Source: Nanobdellota archaeon (GTDB lineage: Archaea > Nanobdellota > Nanobdellia > Pacearchaeales > GW2011-AR1). From it: a stretch of 37,403 nucleotides of DNA. Location: NCBI GenBank assembly GCA_030648155.1, contig JAUSIK010000019.1, positions 1 through 37,403 on the forward strand. Direction: 5' to 3'. Of the stretch, positions 15,594 to 23,506 are shown piece after piece. Below the pieces are notes generated by a model, which saw only the letters and a list, made by a program, of their open reading frames with translations, did no database searches and was not told the DNA's origin. Each line of letters opens with the position of its first letter. Position 1 is the first letter of the stretch. The position numbers and the translations under genes were made by a program.

Positions 15594-15694
15594 TATAAGC
15601 GAATCGACTCCGTAAAATGTTTGATTATTCAGACTGACCAACGCTTTATGCGGATGATTGGTTGGGAAGGTCGCTATTCGCTTATATATTTTTT
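15594..15694 (+). ncRNA. Candidate free-standing structured RNA (three-way junction)
   Basis: The RNA folds on paper into a closed three-way junction. Stem P1 pairs 15594-15604 with 15676-15686 (11 bp, perfect) and continues with CGAC (15605-15608)/GTCG (15670-15673). Hairpin P2 pairs GTTTGA (15619-15624) with TCAGAC (15629-15634) around TTAT. Hairpin P3 pairs GACCAA (15636-15641) with TTGGTT (15658-15663), then CGC/GCG around TTTAT, with a GATGA bulge. A T-run (15689-15694) follows P1 as a terminator, and a promoter lies at the right distance upstream. It is not a tRNA (no T-arm or D-arm signature) and has no clear C/D boxes or a 3' ACA. I do not recognise the family. Confidence 0.65.
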
Positions 15695-16185
15695 AGTTCC
15701 TCCCAATATCTTTTAATTAACCTATAGGTGATTGGTATGACGTTAATTTCCTTCCCTTTTGGCCATTTTTTAGGTTTTAATGCCCTTTTTCTATAAATCC
15801 TTGCATAATTATCTGCGAATGAACCAACATTTCTTCCAAGCCTCTTTCTAAATTCACTTATATTTATTATTTCAAAATTATTGTTTTTAAGCAGCTTTAA
15901 TAAAATTTCTTTTACAATCTTAAAATCTTCATCATTGCAAATAATTAAGGTATCTATTTTATTTTCCACCTCTTTAATAAGCATATAAATGCAAATAGCA
16001 TAAAGTTTTGCAGATTCCTCAAAAATGTTTTTAATAAAAAGTTCTTTTTTTATTAATTTAATAAGATTCCCCTTTAAGGCACAGCCATAATTCAGCTTTG
16101 TTTTAGTCCCAACAATGGCTATCCCAATTGTTTTCCCTTCATATATTCTTCCACTCATATCCACATGAAAATTATCTTTTTCCAT
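15682..16185 (-). CDS. Conserved hypothetical protein, possible RNase H-like fold
   Basis: This 167-residue protein begins with FHVDMSGRIYEGKTIGIAIVG, a strand carrying an Asp followed by a second strand, as in RNase H-like folds. A helix and LIICNDEDFKIVKEILLKLL follow, with an acidic DED end, and then a basic C-terminus (YRKRALKPKKWPKG). This distribution of acids would suit a nuclease-like fold, but I cannot assign catalytic residues with confidence. The gene follows a glycosyltransferase gene by six bases and is probably cotranscribed with it. Its 3' end overlaps the terminator of the structured RNA. Confidence 0.5.
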   Translation of the reverse strand: MEKDNFHVDMSGRIYEGKTIGIAIVGTKTKLNYGCALKGNLIKLIKKELFIKNIFEESAKLYAICIYMLIKEVENKIDTLIICNDEDFKIVKEILLKLLKNNNFEIINISEFRKRLGRNVGSFADNYARIYRKRALKPKKWPKGKEINVIPITYRLIKRYWEELKNI

Positions 16186-16191
16186 AATTTT

Positions 16192-17166
16192 CTATTTTCT
16201 TATCATATCCCTAACATAATACCTGCTTTCATTATGCGAGGTATTCAAATAAGCCTTAATTGTCAAATCTATAATTAATCCAAAGCTGAAAAACATAATG
16301 CCTCCAAGCATTAAGAAAAACCCTAAGGGAAACCATGCATTAGCGCTTAAATCAATTCCGTAAAATATCTTCTGAAAAGCCATCCAAAGTTCAGCCAAAA
16401 CTCCTAATAAAAAACAAGACAATCCTAAAAATCCAAACATATGCAAGGGTCTTTGAGAATATTTATCAATAAACCAAATATGTATTAAATCGATAAAACC
16501 CTTAACAGCTTTTTGATATCCATATTTGCTTTCACCATTTAGCCTAGGTCTATGATTTACTTCAATTTCTCCAATCTTAAACCCCTTCCATCTTAACAGT
16601 GCTAAAATATAACGGTGCATTTCACCCTGTAAATCTAAACTCTTCGCGGCCTCTTTTCTATAAACTCTTAATGTGCATCCAGTATCGTGCACGTCATCTT
16701 TAATGAGAATTCTTCGTGCAAACCTTCCAGTTTTAGTCAATATTTTGATTCCATTTTTATCCATCCTATTTTTCCTCCATCCAGCAACAACATCTAAATT
16801 CTCTTTATTCAATTGTTCAATTAATTTAGGAATATCTGCTGGATCGTTTTGTCCATCACCATCTAAAGAAACAATTATCTCTCCCTGTGCAGCTTTAAAT
16901 CCTGCATCTAGAGCTATTGACTGTCCATAATTTCTATTTAGATTAACAATAGTAACACCCTTTAATTCTCCAAGCTCTTTTAAAGTCCTGTCTTTACTCC
17001 CATCATTTACGTATATAAGTTCATAGTCTCCAACTTTTGACATAACCGCCTTAATCTCTTTATCTAATTTCTTGATGTTTCCCTCTTCGTTATACATTGG
17101 GACAATTACAGAGTAATCAACCACTTTTTTACTGCTCACCATGCTATTTCTAGCCAAATCAATCAT
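16192..17166 (-). CDS. Polyprenyl-phosphate glycosyltransferase (DPM1/GtrB type)
   Basis: This 324-residue GT2 enzyme has YSVIVPMYNEEGNI at the N-terminus, LIYVNDGSKDRT, and the metal site IIVSLDGDGQNDPADI (DGDGQNDP), typical of dolichol-phosphate mannose synthases and GtrB/ArnC. R-x2-RRILI and HRPRLNGESKYG are the later GtrB signatures. Two C-terminal membrane helices (about 240-300) anchor it. It would load a sugar onto a polyprenyl phosphate, making the donor used by GT-C enzymes such as that at 371-2377. A minus-strand TATA-like box near 17190 fits a leaderless start at 17166. Confidence 0.88.
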   Translation of the reverse strand: MIDLARNSMVSSKKVVDYSVIVPMYNEEGNIKKLDKEIKAVMSKVGDYELIYVNDGSKDRTLKELGELKGVTIVNLNRNYGQSIALDAGFKAAQGEIIVSLDGDGQNDPADIPKLIEQLNKENLDVVAGWRKNRMDKNGIKILTKTGRFARRILIKDDVHDTGCTLRVYRKEAAKSLDLQGEMHRYILALLRWKGFKIGEIEVNHRPRLNGESKYGYQKAVKGFIDLIHIWFIDKYSQRPLHMFGFLGLSCFLLGVLAELWMAFQKIFYGIDLSANAWFPLGFFLMLGGIMFFSFGLIIDLTIKAYLNTSHNESRYYVRDMIRK

Positions 17167-17250
17167 AAAAACCTTATCATCGGTTCAGTTATAAGTTTTA
17201 TTGTAAAAACTTTCAACAATGTTTAAATACACGCCCTTTTTGCAGTATTT

Positions 17251-17502
17251 ATGGAAAAATATTACAGTTTAATATTTATAATCGTAATCCTTTCACTTGG
17301 TTTTGTTCAAGCAGAAAAGGATATACAAGATTATGAATTATCACAGGATAAAGTTAAAGCCATTTATGAAAACAGATCTAATTCATTAACAGGATTTATA
17401 TCACAATCAACTAATAATCCACTAGTTTCAGGCATAATAATTTTCATAACCGTTATTGTTGGAACATCAGTAGCAGTTTATATAATTAAAAAAACTATTT
17501 AG
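17251..17502 (+). CDS. Small secreted/membrane protein
   Basis: The 83-residue protein has an N-terminal signal-like segment (YYSLIFIIVILSLGFVQA), a short polar region with N-x-S/T sites, and a C-terminal hydrophobic segment (IIIFITVIVGTSVAVYIIKK). It may be exported and anchored at its C-terminus. A TTTAAATA box lies about 25 bases before the start. The end overlaps the large convergent gene by 8 bases. I do not recognise it. Confidence 0.55.
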   Translation: MEKYYSLIFIIVILSLGFVQAEKDIQDYELSQDKVKAIYENRSNSLTGFISQSTNNPLVSGIIIFITVIVGTSVAVYIIKKTI

Positions 17503-20386
17503 CAGCCTCTCTTAATTGATCATTATAATTCTCTCCATTAATTACCTTAAGTTCTTTTTCATTTTCATAAATTTGAACTTCTGCAGTTGGGAAATTGCAC
17601 CACAAATAATCATCCGTTTCCCATTCAGGACGAGGCTGACCTTCAGGTAATGGCCATTTTTCAGGATCATTCAAATCAGAGCATTCAGTAGGCAATAAGC
17701 ATCTAGACATATCACCAATACTCTGGCAGTTTTTTACACAAACACAGCATACATTTCCATCTTTTTCTTCGCATAATGGAAATTGATCAGGAGGCGTTCC
17801 TGAAGGCCCTACTTGCGCGCAGTCAGGCAATGTGACTTCTTCAAATTCATCACCTGCAATCCTAACTTTTTCCAACGGGCTTGAAATTTGGAAATTTAAT
17901 CCAGGATGATCTTCCCATGCTTTTCCAGACCCCCAAGTATGCAATCCAGAAGGAACATTTACAGATCTGCAATAACTCCCCTCACCAGAAAATGGAATGT
18001 TATCTCTGCAGAATAAAAGTAACTCTCCCGATTCTTGCCCAATTAAAAATCCCCCAAGCATTCCCCAATTATTTTTATTAGGATCCTTTCCGCTAAAATC
18101 ATTATGATCCATTCCAACTTCATACCTTCTTGGATCAAAAATCTCTCCAGGTCCATTGATAAGGAAATAATCTTCATCATACTCCCATTCATTGCCAACG
18201 CATGAATCTTTATCATATTGATCTGGTGCATTTAAAAATCCAAATGAAACATCGCAAATATATTTTAGGTCTTTAACGTCGTGTCCCCTTCTAGGTCCAG
18301 AAACAAGCATATCTCCAGCACCTTTTAGGTCCTCTATTAATTTCTTGTCCTCTGCAGTCAAAAGAGCATCAGTATCTCTAAAGGCAAGATCTCCGATTAT
18401 TCTATCAGTTGAAATTGAGCCCTGAACATATTCCCCATCACTTCCTCCGCAAATATAATCTTTATAATTATTAATCAACTTTTTACCTAGGAAAGAATGA
18501 GTCCATGGTGAATAAATCCCAACCTCTTCTTGATAATCTCCATAAAGTAAATCATTTCCATCACTTCCATAAATTACGTCTTCTCCTGTCCCGCCATATA
18601 TGGTATCATCTCCCCGCATCCCATATAATCTATCCTGATCCTGCCCGCCATCACAGAATTTATCATCAATATAATTATATCCTCCATAAATAATATCATT
18701 ATATGAACTTCCCACTATAATATCATCCCCGCATCCTCCTGAAGCTAAATTATTTTTTTCTACGTTCGATACCAATCCTCCAGCAGGCGGGAGTTCTCCT
18801 TGCAATAACGACATATAATCCCTGGTTTCTTTAACTCTTTTTAATATATCTGCATGCAACGCATCATTATCTATAAATTTATTTTTAAGCCAATCACGTT
18901 GTGCTAGTTCTATAATCTCCGTATGAAGGGCATCTAGTGAAACTCCCCAAGAAGACTCCATAAAAATAAGATCATTTCCATAATGATTTAATTCCCCGCT
19001 TTCTGTTCTCGCTTTAATCTCACCATTATCATATAAGAAAGATCCAATAGGAGCATCCCCATAAACATTTGTTCCTCCAGATGTAAAGAAAATATCATCC
19101 CCCCCATCACCTATAAGATATACCTCGGTATTATCTGTAATAAAAACATCATCTCCATGTATTAAAGAGCCGACGACCCCTTCATCAACACTTGTGCCAG
19201 GTTCCGCTTTAACACTAATTGCGTTAGGAAAATGATCGCCAAAAATATATCCTTCTCTTTCAGACACTATTCCAGCCAGTAAAATAATATCATCTCCACC
19301 TCCTCCAAACCATCTTATATACCTAAGTGTACCCCCCATCAATATATCATTTCCATCCCCGCCCACCATCAAATAAGAATTTTTTTCATATAGGATATCC
19401 TCATCAATATCAGGCATCGATTCTAAAATATCAGAATTAAATTTCGTTGAATATTCTCCTCCATAAATAATCGAGTTTACTCCATAACTTGTGATTAAAT
19501 CCTTGCCATATCCACCGTTTAATTTATCAGAAAATCCATGTGAAGTAATATAATCATTTCCATCAAGTCCATATATAGTGTTAGATCCACCATCGCCGTT
19601 TAAATAATCATTTTTATATCCTCCATTTATTTTATCATTGCCATCTTTTCCAAATGCCATTGAATCTTTTTCTGAAGTGGCCATACTTATTGTTTCTGAA
19701 TATTCAGTTCCAATAATATAATTCTTGCCCTTCCCCCCTACGAGGCCAAAAGTATCTCCTTTAAATTCTTCCACATCTTTAGTTGGAATCATAGTAAGAT
19801 CCGCCTCGGCAGAAGCACAGCTTACATAATTTGTTGTGTATCTTATAGTAATTTTATTCCCTTTATCCGCGCATTGTCCAGCATAAATATACACAGGATC
19901 CTCTTTTCCAATAATAAATGCCCTATAGTAAATTGGTATTTCACAATTTGCAGGAGTATTAATAAAGGATTCAGGATTTCTCGCAGTTAGTCTTGAAGGC
20001 AGGCAATGAATACTCCCATCTACATTTATTTCATCAGGCACTTTTCCTTCTAAATACGCAATATTAACTTCGTTTGCAGGTTGAAATGGACAAACATCTT
20101 TATCTATAAATTGAGGATTTTTCATTTCCTCTCCGCCTGCAAACAAATATTGCAGAATATAAATTGCATCTGTTATATCCAATCTTAGATCATTGTTTAC
20201 ATCGCCTGCATATTCACACCCTCCTGCTCCACCTTTAAATAAATGATTCAGCATGCTGATAGCGTCAGTTAAATCAACTTTTTCACTTTCATCAAAGTCT
20301 CCTGCCTGAATTATCTCTTGACCAGTGGCAAATGAAATAAAAGACAAACTAAATAGAATCGCAACCATCACCACCCTTTTTTGCAT
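17495..20386 (-). CDS. Large secreted calcium-binding protein (dockerin-like and RTX-like repeats)
   Basis: This 963-residue protein has a signal peptide (about residues 1-22, ending in TGQ). Residues 27-90 contain two dockerin-type loops (GDFDESEKVDLTDAISMLNH and GDVNNDLRLDITDAIYILQY), each an Asp-rich calcium loop followed by a helix. From about 230 to 640 there are RTX-like units such as GGDGNDILMGG, GCGDDIIVG and GMRGDDTIYGGTGEDVIYG, which form calcium-loaded beta-rolls. The C-terminal third is cysteine-rich (CCVCVKNC) and may be disulfide-bonded. It is likely cell-surface or released. A TTTATAAA box about 25 bases upstream makes it leaderless, and that box is also the core of cassette site E0. 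Confidence 0.88.
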   Translation of the reverse strand: MQKRVVMVAILFSLSFISFATGQEIIQAGDFDESEKVDLTDAISMLNHLFKGGAGGCEYAGDVNNDLRLDITDAIYILQYLFAGGEEMKNPQFIDKDVCPFQPANEVNIAYLEGKVPDEINVDGSIHCLPSRLTARNPESFINTPANCEIPIYYRAFIIGKEDPVYIYAGQCADKGNKITIRYTTNYVSCASAEADLTMIPTKDVEEFKGDTFGLVGGKGKNYIIGTEYSETISMATSEKDSMAFGKDGNDKINGGYKNDYLNGDGGSNTIYGLDGNDYITSHGFSDKLNGGYGKDLITSYGVNSIIYGGEYSTKFNSDILESMPDIDEDILYEKNSYLMVGGDGNDILMGGTLRYIRWFGGGGDDIILLAGIVSEREGYIFGDHFPNAISVKAEPGTSVDEGVVGSLIHGDDVFITDNTEVYLIGDGGDDIFFTSGGTNVYGDAPIGSFLYDNGEIKARTESGELNHYGNDLIFMESSWGVSLDALHTEIIELAQRDWLKNKFIDNDALHADILKRVKETRDYMSLLQGELPPAGGLVSNVEKNNLASGGCGDDIIVGSSYNDIIYGGYNYIDDKFCDGGQDQDRLYGMRGDDTIYGGTGEDVIYGSDGNDLLYGDYQEEVGIYSPWTHSFLGKKLINNYKDYICGGSDGEYVQGSISTDRIIGDLAFRDTDALLTAEDKKLIEDLKGAGDMLVSGPRRGHDVKDLKYICDVSFGFLNAPDQYDKDSCVGNEWEYDEDYFLINGPGEIFDPRRYEVGMDHNDFSGKDPNKNNWGMLGGFLIGQESGELLLFCRDNIPFSGEGSYCRSVNVPSGLHTWGSGKAWEDHPGLNFQISSPLEKVRIAGDEFEEVTLPDCAQVGPSGTPPDQFPLCEEKDGNVCCVCVKNCQSIGDMSRCLLPTECSDLNDPEKWPLPEGQPRPEWETDDYLWCNFPTAEVQIYENEKELKVINGENYNDQLREAAK

Positions 20387-20389
20387 AAT

Positions 20390-20438
20390 GTATTATCGAA
20401 TGAGAATTTATAAATATGCCGGATAATTTTGGCTGTTA
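20390..20438 (+). repeat. Cassette-boundary site E0
   Basis: The 13-bp core TTATAAATATGCC is at 20408-20420, followed by GGATAATTTTGGCTGTTA, which runs into the stop codon of the HD gene. Its TATA-like core also serves the RTX gene on the minus strand. Its arms match the other sites only weakly, so it may mark the array's end. Confidence 0.55.
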
Positions 20439-20924
20439 TTTTACCCCTTCAGTATGTATTTTCAGCATTAAATAAAACTCTAGACAAACCTCTTTAGCCA
20501 AATCAAAATATAAATCCTTGCAATCTTCTAATTTTCTTCTTATAGTCTCTTTGGATACTCTCGGATGAGTCATAGTAGAACAATTATGAACTGTATCGGC
20601 AAGCTTTACTATCTGAACTTGATAATCTGCATTTTTTATTCTTTCTTTATATGCCTCTCTATCTACGTCTCTTGTTAATTGAGAAACAATTCTTGCAATA
20701 TTAGTGTTGAACTCTCTTTTAATGTATTCCCTTGTAACTCCACAATCTTCAATAGTATCATGCAACCAAGCAGCACAAAGAGTATCCTCATCATCTATTC
20801 CAATTTCTTTTAGCAGACTAACAACACCCGCACAATGAGTAATGTATGGAGTTTTTCCATCTTTTCTTAGTTGCCCTTCATGGGCCTGTGTTGCGAACTT
20901 ACTGGCTTTCGATTCAAGATTCAT
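20436..20924 (-). CDS. HD-domain (p)ppGpp hydrolase-like protein (SpoT/MESH1 type)
   Basis: This 162-residue protein is an HD hydrolase. AHEGQLRKDGKTPYITH (14-30) is the start signature of the SpoT/MESH1 family, AAWLHDTIED (51-60) carries the metal-binding HD and the following E-D pair, and KLADTVHN (107-114) supplies the final Asp. The length fits a stand-alone small alarmone hydrolase. No synthetase domain is present here or nearby. The enzyme could degrade ppGpp or a related nucleotide, perhaps one produced by another organism or by a toxin. It lies in the first unit of the cassette-like array. Confidence 0.82.
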   Translation of the reverse strand: MNLESKASKFATQAHEGQLRKDGKTPYITHCAGVVSLLKEIGIDDEDTLCAAWLHDTIEDCGVTREYIKREFNTNIARIVSQLTRDVDREAYKERIKNADYQVQIVKLADTVHNCSTMTHPRVSKETIRRKLEDCKDLYFDLAKEVCLEFYLMLKIHTEGVK

Positions 20925-20953
20925 CTATCCTTCTCCCAAATAATCTCCATTTA

Positions 20954-21070
20954 TCATTTTCTCAGATAGGAAGCCCAGATGTCATCTTCTTTATTATCCC
21001 AGATTTCTTTTAAGGATTCCTCATTATATTTTAAGATATATTCAAAATCGTCTTTCATAGTATTAATCAT
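20954..21070 (-). pseudogene. Short relic sharing its 5' end with the gene at 23560-24045
   Basis: From ATG 21070 a 38-residue peptide reads MINTMKDDFEYILKYNEESL and ends DDIWASYLRK. The sequence before it is homologous to the start of the gene at 24045 (GLER-x-LS-x-x-EMINTM), but its start codon position is ATA and one base is missing, so the original frame is broken. The two loci share about 125 bp across promoter, leader and first codons and then diverge completely. It may be a decayed gene or a short functional peptide starting at the internal ATG. Confidence 0.55.
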
Positions 21071-21123
21071 TTCTCTTGTGCTTAATCTTCTCTCTATCCT
21101 ATTAAACTCACAATAAGATGTAA

Positions 21124-21207
21124 TTTTTAAACTTTGCCATCAGGAAGGATATACGAAAAAATGGATCAAATCTTATAAATATGGCGGAAAGAAAGTTCTC
21201 ATATACT
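21124..21207 (+). repeat. Cassette-boundary site E1
   Basis: The core TTATAAATATGGC is at 21173-21185. The left half (21124-21176) is nearly identical (52 of 53 bases) to the left half of site E5 (24067-24119). The right half, containing AAAGTTCTCATATACTG, is complementary to the left arm of E2 (13 of 16 positions), so the deoxyribosyltransferase-like gene between E1 and E2 is bounded by inverted repeats. Confidence 0.65.
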
Positions 21208-21210
21208 GAT

Positions 21211-21729
21211 TTAGATTAATTTTAATGCTTCTAAGCAAGTTTCTTCTAGATTTTCATAAACTCGTTTATCTGGAGCATCTAATTGCAAGTCGTAAGAAAT
21301 CGTTCCTAACTCTGGAAATTTTCCATCACTACCAACACAAAATCTGATAGAATTATCGTGCTTATAGTTAGTCATCCATTGACCAATTTCTAATCGAGTC
21401 ATTGCTCCATAAACTTTATTACAATCATGTTGCTCCTCTCCCGGTAACCAGAATAAGATTGCTCCAGCTTTAGATGCAATATCTAAATAATGTCTTTCCC
21501 AGGCCCTTTGTCTAGAAAAATAACTTTCATTTCCCTCAGCAACATATTGTGTAATTTCCTCTCTTATTCCTCTTCTAGGAGAAGCAATAGTTATGTTTTG
21601 ATTTTGTGAAAATAGAAATTTAATAGCTTCATCCTGCCAATTGGGAGCACTTCTTATTGGACCAGCAAGAAAAATTAAAGGAGTATCAATTTGAGTTACG
21701 TAAGTCTTAGGTATTATAACTTTAGCCAT
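21211..21729 (-). CDS. Nucleoside 2-deoxyribosyltransferase-like protein
   Basis: The 172-residue protein starts with a strand leading to PLIFLAGPIRSAPNWQDEAI, the Gly-Pro nucleotide-binding loop of the deoxyribosyltransferase/TIR-like fold. Later comes AGAILFWLPGEE and AMTRLEIGQWMT, in which the Glu corresponds to the catalytic acid of the family. It may exchange or hydrolyse bases of (deoxy)nucleosides or nucleotides, a function shared by salvage enzymes and some defence proteins. A TATA-like tract near 21755 fits a leaderless start at 21729. It sits alone between sites E1 and E2. Confidence 0.72.
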   Translation of the reverse strand: MAKVIIPKTYVTQIDTPLIFLAGPIRSAPNWQDEAIKFLFSQNQNITIASPRRGIREEITQYVAEGNESYFSRQRAWERHYLDIASKAGAILFWLPGEEQHDCNKVYGAMTRLEIGQWMTNYKHDNSIRFCVGSDGKFPELGTISYDLQLDAPDKRVYENLEETCLEALKLI

Positions 21730-21776
21730 AATTTTATGTTCAAATTGGACTTTATAATTATTTATTCAGTAAAAAA

Positions 21777-21839
21777 ACTATGTGGGAACTTTTGTTCTCA
21801 TATATTATAAATATGCGTGAAGTTTTGTTCCCACATAGT
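21777..21839 (+). repeat. Cassette-boundary site E2 (best palindrome)
   Basis: ACTATGTGGGAAC (21777-21789) and GTTCCCACATAGT (21827-21839) are perfect inverted arms around the core TTATAAATATGCG (21805-21817). The strand folds as an outer 13-bp stem, a symmetric unpaired TTTTG/GTTTT loop, and an inner stem TTC-CATAT/ATATG-GAA (21795-21803, 21811-21821) with extra unpaired bases on one side. This layout closely resembles a folded recombination site of the integron attC kind, although the base sequence differs. Confidence 0.75.
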
Positions 21840-21944
21840 GATTTCTGATTTCCATGAGCTGTAAAGTAAATGTCCCACAAAAGCAAGAATGTTTCCCCGT
21901 ACTAAATTCAAAATAAAAGCCGTCATTAAAACAGCTAAGAGAAA

Positions 21945-22268
21945 TTATAATCCTGATGTAAGATCTTTAAATATTCTTTTGTCTTTTTCGGTGATTGGTA
22001 AGTTCCATCTATGAAAGCCCTGTCGAGAAGCCGCAATTTGGGTTTTCCTATCTGGTGATCCGTCACCATCTTCGTCAACTAAGCTTGCTCCCAAACTAAT
22101 TTCTACATTTGATTTATTTCTGGCACGAGGGTACATAGGTTCGTACGCTGCCCTCTGCGCATATTGTGATGGTATGTAATTTGCAAGCTCGCGACCACCA
22201 TAGCAAATGCCAACAATACCAATTAATACAAGTCCATCTTTGATACATTCTTTTAACTTTAATGTCAT
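21945..22268 (-). CDS. Small membrane protein with an EF-hand-like loop
   Basis: The 107-residue protein has one N-terminal hydrophobic segment (GLVLIGIVGICYGG) and a calcium-loop-like stretch DEDGDGSPD in the middle. The rest is polar. A TTTATAAATAG box lies 25 bases before the ATG, so the transcript is leaderless. It is the only gene between sites E2 and E3, whose facing arms are exact complements. About 100 bases separate its stop from E2, and I see nothing convincing in them. I do not recognise a family. Confidence 0.55.
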   Translation of the reverse strand: MTLKLKECIKDGLVLIGIVGICYGGRELANYIPSQYAQRAAYEPMYPRARNKSNVEISLGASLVDEDGDGSPDRKTQIAASRQGFHRWNLPITEKDKRIFKDLTSGL

Positions 22269-22421
22269 GATACCACTATGCAGTTACTATTTATAAACCT
22301 TGTTGTTTATTTAATTCATCAACAGAATTAAAATTAGATGTAAAACGAATAAAATAATAAAATCCTTAGATAATGTTTTAGAGTAATCGTCTTCAGATTA
22401 TTAATTTTCTAGAGCTAAAAC

Positions 22422-22485
22422 ACTATGTGGGAACTTTTGTTCTCTGATATTATAAAGATGTCGGACATTTTGTCCCATATCTTAG
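22422..22485 (+). repeat. Cassette-boundary site E3
   Basis: The left half repeats the left half of E2 with 3 differences in 39 bases. The core TTATAAAGATGTC is at 22450-22462, and the right half is GGACATTTTGTCCCATATCTTA. That right half is shared with E5 and partly with E8, and it is complementary to the left arm of E4 at the other end of the GNAT gene. The left and right halves therefore belong to different neighbouring units. Confidence 0.75.
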
Positions 22486-22552
22486 AGTGAATAATTAAAT
22501 AAATTTTCGCAAAAATAGGAAATAATATAAAGTGTTATTTGGGATAATCTTT

Positions 22553-22966
22553 ATGATACAAATAAGAAATTACCGGCCAACCGACTTTTCACAAGTTGAA
22601 GATATATTAAAACTGGGAGGGCTCTTCTATGAGCAGATAGACAATGCCCGAGCTTTAGAAAAGAAGATTGAGCACAACCCAGATACAATAATAGTTGCAG
22701 TTGAGAATGAGAGAGTTCTTGGAACTGAGGTTATTGTGCCAGATTTTTTCCCCTTTATATTTAGACTTGCAGTACATCCAGCATTTAGAAAGAAAGGGGT
22801 AGGAAGACAATTAATGCAAAGAGGAGAGGAAATATTGAGATCAAAGGGTTATGAACATGTAAACATTTTGGTTGCTTCAAACGATCTAGAACTTCAAGAA
22901 TATTACCAAAAACAAGGATATGAAAAGGGAAATACATACACTTGGATGTATAAAGAATTTAAATAA
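22553..22966 (+). CDS. GNAT-family N-acetyltransferase
   Basis: From the ATG at 22553 the protein has 137 residues (MIQIRNYRPTDFSQVEDIL). The frame is open from 22532, but a TATAAAG box at 22525-22532 places the start point near 22553. FRLAVHPAFRKKGVGRQLMQ contains the acetyl-CoA pyrophosphate loop (R-K-K-G-V-G) of GNAT motif A, and NDLELQEYYQKQGYEK is motif B. It acetylates an amine of unknown kind, a small molecule or a protein. It is one of the few plus-strand genes in the cassette-like region, between sites E3 and E4. Confidence 0.87.
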   Translation: MIQIRNYRPTDFSQVEDILKLGGLFYEQIDNARALEKKIEHNPDTIIVAVENERVLGTEVIVPDFFPFIFRLAVHPAFRKKGVGRQLMQRGEEILRSKGYEHVNILVASNDLELQEYYQKQGYEKGNTYTWMYKEFK

Positions 22967-22983
22967 CAAATTATTTTTTCTCC

Positions 22984-23048
22984 ACAAGATAGAGGCCAAT
23001 TTGTCTCCAATCTTATAAATATAGCGGATATTATCCACCATAATTTAT
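22984..23048 (+). repeat. Cassette-boundary site E4
   Basis: The left arm is CAAGATAGAGGCCA, the core TTATAAATATAGC is at 23013-23025, and the right arm is GGATATTATCCACCATAATT. It sits between two convergent genes, where no promoter is needed. The right arm is complementary to the left arms of E6 (TATGGTGGAC) and, over CATAATTTA, of E10. Confidence 0.7.
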
Positions 23049-23485
23049 TCTGTTTTCAATGAGTAATTAGTAGCTCTCCATTCTTCATATTGCCCAAATA
23101 AAAACCCATCCAATAAATCATCTAAAGAAAAACTTTCCCACTTTTTAATATGGTAGAGCTCATGCCTAAGAACTTTTCTGCTTTTATATATTGGATTAAA
23201 CTTAATAACATACTTTTCGGAGTCTATTTTAAAAGAATGTCCTCCCTGAACGGCTATATCATCTTCACATGAGATATCTATATTTTCAAGACCTAATTTT
23301 TGTTTCTCCAATTCTAGGCCTTTCAAGAAATCATCTTGGCTAGAATAAACTACTGGATTTGCAAGATAAGCTTCTCTATTTCTCTGAACATTCAAGTAGT
23401 CTACTGTAAGATATAAACCTGCCCACAAACATAATCCCATTACTAATTTTCTAGCACAGATACCCCTTGCTATTTTTCTTATCAT
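23045..23485 (-). CDS. Membrane-anchored HExxH metallopeptidase-like protein
   Basis: The 146-residue protein has an N-terminal hydrophobic segment (KLVMGLCLWAGLYLTVDYL) and a C-terminal domain with RHELYHIKKWESF, a zinc-binding H-E-x-x-H. A later QYEEWRATNYSL offers a Glu that could be the third ligand, as in gluzincin-type and ImmA-like peptidases. It is likely an exported or membrane-facing small protease. It lies alone between sites E4 and E10, and its stop overlaps the right arm of E4. Confidence 0.65.
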   Translation of the reverse strand: MIRKIARGICARKLVMGLCLWAGLYLTVDYLNVQRNREAYLANPVVYSSQDDFLKGLELEKQKLGLENIDISCEDDIAVQGGHSFKIDSEKYVIKFNPIYKSRKVLRHELYHIKKWESFSLDDLLDGFLFGQYEEWRATNYSLKTE

Positions 23486-23506
23486 GGTTAATCATAAAAA
23501 TAAGCG

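Noticed and set aside
15594..15694. tRNA, C/D-box, H/ACA or hammerhead RNA
   Set aside because: The 7-bp acceptor-like end has no D-arm, T-arm or GTTCRA loop; CTGA is present but no proper RTGATGA boxes; no ACA after the stem; no CTGANGA/GAAA core.
21854..21916. Small plus-strand frame (20 codons) after site E2
   Set aside because: Very short, no ribosome site, no recognisable sequence; it could be chance.
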